DNA of 64,000 bases from Actinomycetes bacterium (GTDB taxonomy: Bacteria > Actinomycetota > Acidimicrobiia > Acidimicrobiales > RAAP-2): NCBI GenBank assembly GCA_021846325.1, contig JAJZBX010000002.1, forward strand, positions 1 to 64,000, read 5' to 3'. Every line of letters begins with the position of its first letter. Positions within the stretch are counted from its first letter, which is position 1. This document shows, in pieces, positions 24,132 through 31,373 of this stretch. The notes below the pieces were generated by a model. That model had not been told where the DNA came from and did no database searches. It saw only the letters and a list, made by a program, of their open reading frames with translations. The translations under genes were made by a program, and so were the position numbers.

Positions 24132-24863
24132 ATGGAGGCGCCACTCATTGGCCTGACGGGCCGTCGCTGGCCGGCGACCCGACTAGGGTCCTTTGTGCCA
24201 GTTGCGATGTCCGCGCTGCAGTTCGACCTGCACTTCAGCGACTATCCGGTGTCGGTCACGGCCGCCGGCGGACTGCCGTTCGAGCTCACCCGCGACGCCG
24301 ACGTCGTGGGTGTAGCCCGACACCTCGACGGCTTGATCCTGAGCGGTGGGGCCGACATCGATCCCGCGCACTACGGTGATGATCCCTCGGAGGATTTGGG
24401 CGAGCTCGAACGTGACCGCGACGAGTGGGAGTTCGCGCTGCTCGAGGCGGCACGCTCGCGTGGTATACCGGTGCTGGCCATCTGTCGCGGATTCCAGGTG
24501 GTGAACGTGGCCCAAGGCGGCACGCTGCGCCAACACGTCGAACTCAGCGACGGCGTGGGTCATCCGCAGTGGAACGTCGATGGACGCACGAGGACTCACG
24601 GGATTTCGGTCTCGGAGGGATCGCTTCTGCGCGGCCTCGTCGGTGCGTCGATTACCGTGAACTCACTGCACCACCAGGTCATCGAACGGGTGGGGGAGGG
24701 ACTCACGGTCACCGCGCGCGCCGACGACGGTGTTGTCGAAGGTTTCGAGACCTCCGACGGCCTGGTGATTGGTGTCCAGTGGCACCCCGAACTGCTTTTG
24801 AAACCTGATCCCACCTTCGTCTGGCTCGTTGAGCGCGCCCGCGAACACCTCGCGAGCCGATAG
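24132..24863 (+). CDS. class I glutamine amidotransferase, PuuD/peptidase C26-like
   Basis: A 243-residue enzyme with the C26 triad: Cys in PVLAICRGFQVVNVAQGG (near 119), His and Glu in VQWHPELL (near 222-224). It also has GLILSGGADIDPAHYG and VNSLHHQ, hallmarks of gamma-glutamyl-GABA hydrolases. These release an amine product or gamma-aminobutyrate from its gamma-glutamyl conjugate. Pairing with the GS-like ligase 1.3 kb upstream suggests a gamma-glutamylation route with removal of glutamate at the end. ATG 24132; upstream in-frame Met codons lie inside the divergent P450 gene region. Confidence 0.85.
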   Translation: MEAPLIGLTGRRWPATRLGSFVPVAMSALQFDLHFSDYPVSVTAAGGLPFELTRDADVVGVARHLDGLILSGGADIDPAHYGDDPSEDLGELERDRDEWEFALLEAARSRGIPVLAICRGFQVVNVAQGGTLRQHVELSDGVGHPQWNVDGRTRTHGISVSEGSLLRGLVGASITVNSLHHQVIERVGEGLTVTARADDGVVEGFETSDGLVIGVQWHPELLLKPDPTFVWLVERAREHLASR

Positions 24864-25021
24864 CGGGCGCCTGGGGTGCTACCGGGCTCGCTGCGAGCGC
24901 CAGTTCTGATGCCGACACGCGGACCGGGTCAGTCACCGACGTTCGACGATGGTGTGCCGGGCCACGATGGTTGCCCGGATGGCGACGTGTCGTCGCGTCA
25001 CCGGACGTATTAACTGGTGCG

Positions 25022-25405
25022 ATGACACAAAGCGCCTCGGGAACCTTCGACGTCGTGATGCGCGCGGGACCCGGCGAGTGCGACGACCAAATCAACCGAT
25101 TCGAGTTGTCCAAGACTTTCCACGGTGATCTGCATGGCACGGGGTCGGGCGTGATGTTGTCCAGCGGCGACCCCCACGCTGGTGAAGCCGGCTACGTGGC
25201 GATTGAGGTGGTTCGTGGTGAACTCGCGGGGCGCCACGGCACCTTCGCCATGATGCAGTTGGGGTCGATGCACGCCGGTGCGTCAGTCCTGCACTACGAG
25301 GTCGTCCCGGGTTCGGGCGGTGGCGACTTCGCCGGCATCGTAGGCACCTTGCATCTCGACATCGATGACGGGATCCACCGCTACGAGTTGCGTTACGACT
25401 TGTAG
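25022..25405 (+). CDS. DUF3224-family protein
   Basis: A 127-residue small beta-barrel protein starting at ATG 25022 (MTQSASGTFDV). It fits the DUF3224 pattern: LSKTFHGDLHGTGSGVML, GYVAIEVVRGELAGRHGTFAMM and VPGSGGGDFAGIVGTLHLDI. Related folds are allene-oxide-cyclase-like barrels; the bacterial function is unknown. It stands alone; the 158 bp upstream (24864-25021) carry no evident gene. Confidence 0.8.
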   Translation: MTQSASGTFDVVMRAGPGECDDQINRFELSKTFHGDLHGTGSGVMLSSGDPHAGEAGYVAIEVVRGELAGRHGTFAMMQLGSMHAGASVLHYEVVPGSGGGDFAGIVGTLHLDIDDGIHRYELRYDL

Positions 25406-25451
25406 GTTCGTCTCACCATCTCGCGGTGACGGGCCGTTTGCTCAACGGCCG

Positions 25452-25811
25452 TCAGTGGCTCAGTGACATCCCCACGACGAAGGCGACAACGCAGGTGAGC
25501 GGCGTGGTCACCACAATGGCGGCCGCGTAGGCCCAGTGGTGCTCGCGTTGCAGCAACGCCGGAATGGCGAAGGCCGACGAGAAGGTCGTCAGTCCCCCAC
25601 AGAAGCCGGTGAGCAGAATCTGGTGGAGCGACGTATCGGCGACCGAGGTGAGACGGTAGACGACGTAGCCGGCTACGAGTGATCCGAGGGCGTTCGCGGC
25701 CACGGTCGCCCAGGGCCGTTGGGTTGGGTGATGACGGCGTACGGCGTACTCCATGAGGAACCGCAGGGTCGCGCCGAGGGCTCCGGCGATGCTGATCAGC
25801 AGGAGCGTCAC
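25452..25811 (-). CDS. crcB: fluoride exporter CrcB, second subunit
   Basis: A 119-residue four-span membrane protein from GTG 25811, overlapping the upstream crcB stop by 4 bp. The motif GFCGGLTTFSSAF (near 75-87) carries the Phe and Ser/Thr residues of the Fluc pore, and ALGATLRFLME the conserved Arg. Two adjacent crcB genes usually make a heterodimeric antiparallel Fluc channel that exports fluoride. Confidence 0.9.
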   Translation of the reverse strand: MTLLLISIAGALGATLRFLMEYAVRRHHPTQRPWATVAANALGSLVAGYVVYRLTSVADTSLHQILLTGFCGGLTTFSSAFAIPALLQREHHWAYAAAIVVTTPLTCVVAFVVGMSLSH

Positions 25812-26227
25812 CGGTTCCGCCGCAGGCCGAGCCACGCCGCGAGCACACCGGTGCCCAGGGACCCAACGGCCACGCCCAGGCCGGCGACGACCGAGTGGTG
25901 CCAGATGGCGGCCCATGCCGCCACCAGACTCGAGTACGACGTGAAACCGCCGAGCAGTCCCGTGATCAAAAGCAGCCGCCAGGGGTCATTGGGGTCGTGC
26001 GCGCGCAGCACGGTGCGCAAGAGCCGAGTGGCCGCGTACACCCCCGTCGCGTTGATGGCGAGCAGGATCCAGGGGACTTGGGTGACCCAAGTCGCTCCGC
26101 TCACGGGCGCGATCGGCTGCAGTTTCAAAGCAAGGTCACGAAGCAGCGTCCCGACGCCGCCGCCGACGACGACGGCGCCAATGGCGAGGGCGAACCGCTT
26201 GGGCTCTAGGGTGACGTGCGCCGGCAT
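25808..26227 (-). CDS. crcB: fluoride exporter CrcB, first subunit
   Basis: A 139-residue membrane protein with GGGVGTLLRDLAL, NATGVYAATRLL (Asn of the pore) and GLLGGFTSYSSLVA. It pairs with the downstream copy by GTGA overlap, and the two sequences differ enough to be dedicated partners. No crcB (fluoride) riboswitch could be recognised in the 130 bp upstream. Confidence 0.88.
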   Translation of the reverse strand: MPAHVTLEPKRFALAIGAVVVGGGVGTLLRDLALKLQPIAPVSGATWVTQVPWILLAINATGVYAATRLLRTVLRAHDPNDPWRLLLITGLLGGFTSYSSLVAAWAAIWHHSVVAGLGVAVGSLGTGVLAAWLGLRRNR

Positions 26228-26345
26228 CTGACCTGAGAGGCTACTAGGGGACCGCTCTCACCAGGGTTGGTGCAGGGTCGGTCGGCACCCAATTAGCTAA
26301 CCTTACATAACGTACATTATCGGCGGTTCTGAGGGGGAGGACTGG

Positions 26346-26351
26346 TATACT
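26346..26351 (+). promoter_or_regulatory. extended -10 TGGTATACT of the secreted-protein gene
   Basis: TATACT with upstream TGG lies 7 nt before ATG 26359; a strong leaderless promoter candidate. Confidence 0.55.
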
Positions 26352-26358
26352 CGGTTCC

Positions 26359-26754
26359 ATGCGTCGAGTGCTCGTTGCGTTGTTGATGGTGGCCTCGACG
26401 ATCGGACTGGCGGTGGCGCCCGCCGCGGCCGACGCAGGCTCGTCCAAGATCGTCCTCTCCTTTGACTTCAGTGACAACTCCAGTCCACCGGCCGTGTCCA
26501 GTGGCGTGTTCAACATCATGGTTGACGTACTGCCCGAGGCCACACGTGGAATCGTCCGTATGGTGGCGATCGCGCCGTCCGACGCCAACGTGACAAACCT
26601 GGTGTGCCGGTTCCAGAGCATTGAGAAGAGTCGAGTGGCCTGCGCCTTTAACTTCACGGCGTCGGGTACCTGGACGATTCGCGCGCAGTACGCCACCGAC
26701 ACCTCGTCGCCGGTCTCGGCGGTCTCGGTGACCAATATTCGCGTCGGGTACTGA
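26359..26754 (+). CDS. small secreted protein of unknown function
   Basis: A 131-residue exported protein. Residues 1-25 form a signal peptide (RRVLVALLMVASTIGLAVA, cleavage near AAADA). The mature part is a predicted all-beta domain of about 105 residues with two Cys (NLVCRFQS and VACAFNF), probably one disulfide, in an Ig-like strand pattern. I do not recognise a family. Strong leaderless promoter. A longer minus-strand frame (26244-26810) crosses it but lacks plausible protein features. Confidence 0.65.
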   Translation: MRRVLVALLMVASTIGLAVAPAAADAGSSKIVLSFDFSDNSSPPAVSSGVFNIMVDVLPEATRGIVRMVAIAPSDANVTNLVCRFQSIEKSRVACAFNFTASGTWTIRAQYATDTSSPVSAVSVTNIRVGY

Positions 26755-26861
26755 TCCCACCGCGACGTCGGCGACGTCGATCGGCGCGGTAACGAGAATC
26801 GGGTGGCCACGCGGTGGCTACTCGATGGTCTCGGCGGACCAAGGGGCCCCGCGCGGGACCC

Positions 26862-26867
26862 TAAACT
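26862..26867 (+). promoter_or_regulatory. -10 element TAAACT of the SDR gene
   Basis: TAAACT lies 6 nt before ATG 26874. Confidence 0.5.
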
Positions 26868-26873
26868 GCGGCC

Positions 26874-27641
26874 ATGAGCGCACTCTTTGACGTCACGAAC
26901 AAGGTAGTCCTGGTCAGCGGCGGCAGCCGTGGCATCGGCGAGATGATCGCCCGCGGCTTCGTTGAAGCTGGCGCGTCGGTCATCATCTCGTCGAGAAAGG
27001 CTGAGGCGTGCGAAGCCCTCGCATCTGAACTCGCCGCGATCGGACCGTGTCGGGCGGTGCCGGCCGACCTCGCCAACGAGGCCGAGTGTCGCCGCTTAGC
27101 CGACGACGTCGCGCGCACCGAAGGTCGTCTGGACGTGTTGGTCAACAACGCTGGAGCCACGTGGGGTGCCCCCATGGCTGACTACGACGCAGCGGCTTTC
27201 GAACGGGTGTTCGCTCTGAACGTGCAGGGGCTGTTTCACCTGACGCGATTCTCACGGGCGTTGCTGGAGTCCTCGGCCTCGTTGGCGGACCCCTCGCGCG
27301 TGATCAACATCGGTTCGATTGACGGTCTGCGCGTGCCGTCGCTGGAGACCTACGCGTACTCCGCCTCAAAGGCCGCCGTACACCAGCTCACGCGCCACCT
27401 CGCGCGGGCGCTCGCTCCCCTGGTCACGGTCAACGCGATTGCCCCGGGGCCCTTTGAGACCAAGATGATGCGCGCCACCATTGCCGCCTTCGGCGATCAG
27501 ATCACCGAAGGCGCACCGATGAAGCGGTTGGGTCGCCCCTCGGACATGGCCGGCGCCGCGATCTTTCTCGCCTCCCCCGCCGCCAGCTACATCACCGGTG
27601 CGATCGTCCCGGTCGACGGGGGCATTGCGACGTTGGCCTAG
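26874..27641 (+). CDS. short-chain dehydrogenase/reductase, RhlG/FabG-like
   Basis: A 255-residue Rossmann enzyme: cofactor motif VSGGSRGIGEM (residues 13-23, with Ser-Arg favouring NADP), VNNAGATWGAP, catalytic Ser in INIGSIDG and YAYSASKAAVHQ (Tyr and Lys). The C-terminal GAIVPVDGGIATLA is typical. Most similar in layout to 3-oxoacyl reductases of the RhlG type; the substrate is unknown. Its stop overlaps the stop of the convergent protease gene inside the palindrome CCTAGG. Confidence 0.85.
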   Translation: MSALFDVTNKVVLVSGGSRGIGEMIARGFVEAGASVIISSRKAEACEALASELAAIGPCRAVPADLANEAECRRLADDVARTEGRLDVLVNNAGATWGAPMADYDAAAFERVFALNVQGLFHLTRFSRALLESSASLADPSRVINIGSIDGLRVPSLETYAYSASKAAVHQLTRHLARALAPLVTVNAIAPGPFETKMMRATIAAFGDQITEGAPMKRLGRPSDMAGAAIFLASPAASYITGAIVPVDGGIATLA

Positions 27642-28954
27642 GCGTGCTGGGTCCCGAGAGTCACCGAGATAGTGATGTGCTTGGTACCTCGAACGATGCC
27701 CAGCTTGGCGACGTCACCCGGTCGCAGTCCAGAAAGCACGCTCGTCAGATCTTGGGTGTTCTGAATGGTCATGCCGTTGAGCGAGACGATGACGTCGCCC
27801 TGGCGAACGCCCGCCCGTGAGGCACCGGTGTTGGCAATGACGCTCATCACCACCGCGCCGCTCGAGACGCTAAAGCCGTACTGGAGCTGCAGGGCGGGCG
27901 TCATCGACATCACCTCTACCCCGATGAACGCGCCGTGCGAGACGACACTCTGACCCGCCATCAGCGACTTGAGCAGCGATTCGATGGTTGAAACGGGAAT
28001 CGCGAAGCCAATGTTCTGGGCGTTGGTACCGTCGGGCAGCGTGCCCGCGACGGCGGTGTTCATGCCGATTACGTCGCCTTGGGCATCGAGCAACGGACCA
28101 CCCGAATTGCCGGGATTGATGGCCGCGTCGGTCTGAATCATGTTGCTGAGGGTCTCGGAGGTTGTCGAGGATCCCGCGGTGACCGTGCGCCCGAGCGCCG
28201 ACACAATACCCTGGGTGACCGTCGGCGTGCCCGCGGCCAAGCCGAGCGCGTTGCCAATGGCCACGACCGAGTCGCCTACGACGAGGGCGTTGGAGTTGCC
28301 AAACGTGACCGGGGGTAGACCGGACGCGCCATTGATTTTGATGAGCGCAACGTCGTCAATCGGGTTGGTACCGATCAGGGTCGCCGGCAGGGCCGTGGTG
28401 GAGCCCGAGCGCGTCACCGTGATCGTCCCATTCGGGTCAGCCGCGGCAATGACGTGGTTGTTGGTGACCACGAGGCCGTTGGCCGAGATGATCATGCCCG
28501 TGCCCTGGTCCTCAATGCCCGGACCCTTCACGTCAATCGAGACGACCGAGGGCAGCACGCGCTGGACCAGGGTGGGAATGCTGAGTCCGCTCGGCAAGAT
28601 GGCGCCAGCGGGATTGGCCGCCACGGCGTTGATGGTGACGCCGGGTGACGTTGAACTCGTCGACGCGCCGAAGTGGCCCGCGAGTCCCCCGACCAGCGCG
28701 GCGACGAGCAACAGTGACAGACGCGAGGTCCAGGGCGACTTGGACGGCGTGCGCATCGGCACCGATGCGGCCGCGGCGTATTCGTGGTCGACGACGTCCG
28801 AAGCGACGTCCCCTGAGGTTGGCGCGGTGTCTGGCTCGGCCTCAGCCGCAGTGTCGATCGTCGGTGGTGGTGTCGTCCACGAGGCGAGGTAGTCAAATTG
28901 GCGCGCGAGGGGCTCGCGCGGTGTCTCATCGGGTGTGGGGGGCAAGTCGCTCAC
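27638..28954 (-). CDS. membrane-anchored HtrA/DegP-like serine protease with PDZ domain
   Basis: A 438-residue envelope protease. A cytoplasmic tail of about 70 residues precedes one membrane span (SLLLVAALVGGLAGHFG, near 79-96). The trypsin-like domain has His in VVTNNHVIAAAD, Asp in IDDVALIKI and Ser in INPGNSGGPLLDAQG. A single PDZ follows (GASRAGVRQGDVIVSLNG). Family members degrade misfolded exported proteins. Start GTG 28954 with TAGCAT at the leaderless distance. Confidence 0.92.
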   Translation of the reverse strand: MSDLPPTPDETPREPLARQFDYLASWTTPPPTIDTAAEAEPDTAPTSGDVASDVVDHEYAAAASVPMRTPSKSPWTSRLSLLLVAALVGGLAGHFGASTSSTSPGVTINAVAANPAGAILPSGLSIPTLVQRVLPSVVSIDVKGPGIEDQGTGMIISANGLVVTNNHVIAAADPNGTITVTRSGSTTALPATLIGTNPIDDVALIKINGASGLPPVTFGNSNALVVGDSVVAIGNALGLAAGTPTVTQGIVSALGRTVTAGSSTTSETLSNMIQTDAAINPGNSGGPLLDAQGDVIGMNTAVAGTLPDGTNAQNIGFAIPVSTIESLLKSLMAGQSVVSHGAFIGVEVMSMTPALQLQYGFSVSSGAVVMSVIANTGASRAGVRQGDVIVSLNGMTIQNTQDLTSVLSGLRPGDVAKLGIVRGTKHITISVTLGTQHA

Positions 28955-28960
28955 GTCGCC

Positions 28961-28966
28961 ATGCTA
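28961..28966 (-). promoter_or_regulatory. -10 element TAGCAT of the HtrA gene
   Basis: On the minus strand TAGCAT lies 6 nt before GTG 28954. Confidence 0.45.
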
Positions 28967-29040
28967 GGCACCGAACCGTAATAACGAACTAAGGGCCACT
29001 GAAATATTCGTCATGAGGAAAACGAGTAGATTGGTGCCCT

Positions 29041-30420
29041 ATGCCTCGTCGCATCGAGATCGAAATCACCAGTTTGCAGGGCGAGGTCGCTACGTGGCGC
29101 GCCGCGGGCGCAAAGCTGCCCAAAGGTGTCCTACAGGCCAGTTTGGTTCCCGGTGGCGCCAAGGTCGGCGGCCTCTACCGCGCTGACATTGAGCAGTACA
29201 TGGAGGGACTCGAGGTCGTATCCGTGCTGCCGCCAAAAACGGCCTCGCCCGTCGATCCCCGTCGTGAGCGTTTGGAATTGCTGCCGAGTGCCAAGCCCGT
29301 GCCCGACGTTGTGGTCACCTACGCCACCAAGGGCCGCGGGTCTCGACCCGACAGCGAGCGCGACGGTGCTCGCCCGGGCCCTCGAGGCGGCCGCGATGGT
29401 GCGCGACGTGACGGCACGCGTCGACCCTCGTCACGGCCCCCGCGCGACGGTGTGACGCCAAGCGACCGCCCCGAGCGCAGCGACCGCCCCGATCGCGGTG
29501 ATCGCCCAGCACGCGGTGATCGCCCAGCGCGCGGTGATCGCCCCGAGCGCAGCGACCGTCCCGTACGCGGTGATCGTCCCGCGCACACCGAGCGCAGCGA
29601 CCGCCCTGCCCGTTCCAGCGGCGCACGATCGCCTCGACCGCCTCGCCCCGTTGGCCCGCCGGTCACGACCACGCACCGCAACGCGCTGCTGGCGACACTC
29701 TCACCCGAGCAGTTACCAGTTGCTGAGCAACTGCTGCGTGGCGGTATGCCGGCCGTTCGCGCCGCCGTCGCGGAACAGAACAAGAACGCCACCGCCCAGG
29801 GACGCCCCACGGTGGACCCGGTCACGATTGACCGTATTGCCGACGAGCTGCTAGGGCGGACCAACCTGGCGATGTGGAAGGACCGTGCTGCGGGCGCGGT
29901 ATCGGCGGGACGCGAGTTGCGACTGCGCGACCTGCGCGCCGTGGTGACGTCGGCCAAGACCGTCTCGCTGGACGAGGAGGCGCGTGCCCAGCTCAAAGAG
30001 CTCCAGGCCGCTCTGAGTGCTCGGCTCGAGGCGTTGCGTAACCAGTGGAACGAACGGCTCGAGGCCGCCGTTAGTGCCGCCAATCCCGTTGACGCACTGG
30101 CGTTGGTGGCGCGCCCCCCGGACATGTCGACGCGGGTGAGCGCCGAGATGGCCACCCGGGTGGTCGCGATGGTCTCGGCCTCGCTGACGGCTGATCTCAA
30201 TCCCGCGCGATGGTGCGAGATCGTCACACTGGCCGCCGAGACGTCGATTCGTCGCAACGTGAAGCCGGTCGCGATACCCGACAGCGAGGAGTGCCGCGCG
30301 CTCGCGGTGAAGAGCGCCGGAGCCATTCCGGAACTCGCCAAGCTGCTCGGCATGAAGGTTCCGCCTCCCCCACCACTGGCTCGGCCGGCCCGACGACCCG
30401 TTACGCGTCGCCCAGCGTAA
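29041..30420 (+). CDS. unknown protein with N-terminal domain, hexapeptide-repeat linker and helical C-terminus
   Basis: A 459-residue protein in three parts: a folded N-terminal domain of about 100 residues (TWRAAGAKLPKG, AKVGGLYRADIEQ, VVSVLPPK), a basic disordered linker (about 101-215) with repeats of the type GDRPAR, and a helical C-terminal domain (ALLATLSPEQLPVAEQLLRG onward) ending in a Pro-rich tail. I do not recognise a family with a known role, although similar proteins occur in Acidimicrobiia. The charged tail suggests nucleic acid or surface binding. TAGATT lies 8 nt before the ATG. Confidence 0.65.
   Translation: MPRRIEIEITSLQGEVATWRAAGAKLPKGVLQASLVPGGAKVGGLYRADIEQYMEGLEVVSVLPPKTASPVDPRRERLELLPSAKPVPDVVVTYATKGRGSRPDSERDGARPGPRGGRDGARRDGTRRPSSRPPRDGVTPSDRPERSDRPDRGDRPARGDRPARGDRPERSDRPVRGDRPAHTERSDRPARSSGARSPRPPRPVGPPVTTTHRNALLATLSPEQLPVAEQLLRGGMPAVRAAVAEQNKNATAQGRPTVDPVTIDRIADELLGRTNLAMWKDRAAGAVSAGRELRLRDLRAVVTSAKTVSLDEEARAQLKELQAALSARLEALRNQWNERLEAAVSAANPVDALALVARPPDMSTRVSAEMATRVVAMVSASLTADLNPARWCEIVTLAAETSIRRNVKPVAIPDSEECRALAVKSAGAIPELAKLLGMKVPPPPPLARPARRPVTRRPA
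29458..29620 (+). repeat. 18-bp degenerate repeats encoding hexapeptides (S/G)DRPxR
   Basis: About eight imperfect copies of an 18-bp unit such as AGCGACCGCCCCGAGCGC encode SDRPER, SDRPDR, GDRPAR, GDRPAR, GDRPER, SDRPVR and related units in the linker of the unknown protein. The repeat is degenerate, so older than the one at 1-297. Confidence 0.85.
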
Positions 30421-30835
30421 GTAGCCGCGCCTTCCAGCCAATCGATTCGAACAGCGACTTCATTGCTCGGTCGCCGGGTAGCACTAGCGCATCGTGGGCG
30501 GCTTCAGCGCGGGCGACGTGCACCAGTGCGCGGCCCAGACCCAAACGTCGACGTTCGACGCGTACGTAGAGCGCGACAATGACGTGGTCGCGAATGACCG
30601 TGAACGCGTCGACGTCACCGAGGGCCCAGAGCGCGCCGTTGGTGACGAACTTGGCGAGCGCCGCATCGGGGAGATCCGTTCCGAACAGGTCGTCGAGGTA
30701 CCGAGTGCCACCTCGACGTTGTCTCACGGTGCCGGTCGCGACGCCCCAGAGGTCCTCCAGGGCCTCGGTGACGTGGCTAAGGCGCTGCGGCGTCCATCGC
30801 GCGGGGTTCGTCGCTCGGTTGTCAGACGCAGTCAC
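30401..30835 (-). CDS. GNAT-like acetyltransferase
   Basis: A 144-residue protein from GTG 30835. The acyl-CoA-binding motif appears as VERRRLGLGRALVHVARAEA (R-x-x-G-x-G-R/A near 93-112), after a predicted strand (VIVALYVRVE) and before ALVLPGDRAMKSLFESIGWK, a C-terminal GNAT pattern. The N-terminal 60 residues are not typical. It overlaps the DUF4193 gene by 14 bp upstream and the convergent unknown gene by 20 bp. Confidence 0.6.
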   Translation of the reverse strand: MTASDNRATNPARWTPQRLSHVTEALEDLWGVATGTVRQRRGGTRYLDDLFGTDLPDAALAKFVTNGALWALGDVDAFTVIRDHVIVALYVRVERRRLGLGRALVHVARAEAAHDALVLPGDRAMKSLFESIGWKARLLTLGDA

Positions 30836-31289
30836 GACAGAGCATCTGCGCCGGATCAGCCAGCTGACTGACCTTCTTCAGCAGCCGACACGACGCACAA
30901 CGAAACTCGTCGTCCTGCTTGGGCAAGATCGCCTCGGCGGCCTCGACGGCGAGCTCGGGGTCGCTCGCGCCGTCATCGTCATCCTCGGGGACGCTCGTGC
31001 GCAGGATCGTCTCGGCCAACACCTCGTCGAGGGCGAGCTCTACGTCGCTGTCGTCGACCTCGTCGTCGTCGTCGACGACAACGGCCACGGCGTCGCCGGC
31101 GTCATCATCATCGAGATCCGCGTCCGCCACGACGTCCTCCGCGTCGTCTTCGACGTCGAGCTCGTCTTCGATGACGTCCACATCGAGGTCCTCGACATCG
31201 AGGTCCTCGGCGCCGACGATTTCCTCATCGAAGCCCTCAGCGATCTCATCTTCGTCGAAAACCTCGTCGTTATCGCTTTCGCGCACCAT
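30822..31289 (-). CDS. acidic DUF4193-family protein with C-terminal zinc ribbon
   Basis: A 155-residue very acidic protein: the first 110 residues are mostly Asp, Glu, Val and Ala. The last 30 contain DEFRCASCRLLKKVSQLAD and LCRDC, the two Cys knuckles of DUF4193, an actinobacterial family of unknown role. Start ATG 31289 has AGAGGG at Shine-Dalgarno distance and a TACACT -10 box at 31315-31320; an ATG 15 codons upstream is less likely as it lies in the promoter. Confidence 0.8.
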   Translation of the reverse strand: MVRESDNDEVFDEDEIAEGFDEEIVGAEDLDVEDLDVDVIEDELDVEDDAEDVVADADLDDDDAGDAVAVVVDDDDEVDDSDVELALDEVLAETILRTSVPEDDDDGASDPELAVEAAEAILPKQDDEFRCASCRLLKKVSQLADPAQMLCRDCV

Positions 31290-31314
31290 CTCAATCCCTC
31301 TCAGTAGCGCTGGC

Positions 31315-31320
31315 AGTGTA
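31315..31320 (-). promoter_or_regulatory. -10 element TACACT of the DUF4193 gene
   Basis: TACACT on the minus strand about 25 nt before ATG 31289, giving a short leader with a Shine-Dalgarno. A 5-bp hairpin with a GAAA tetraloop (31330-31343) precedes it and may end the ThyX-like transcript. Confidence 0.4.
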
Positions 31321-31373
31321 GAGCCTTTTCGCACTTTCGTGCGGGACCGGTGTGAAAGGAGTTACTAAAGTCC

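Noticed and set aside
26228..26358. Possible fluoride riboswitch upstream of the crcB pair
   Set aside because: The conserved crcB-motif segments were not found on the minus strand.
26244..26810. 188-codon minus-strand frame over the secreted-protein gene
   Set aside because: The plus-strand frame has a signal peptide and a near-consensus promoter; the minus frame has neither and no recognisable motifs.
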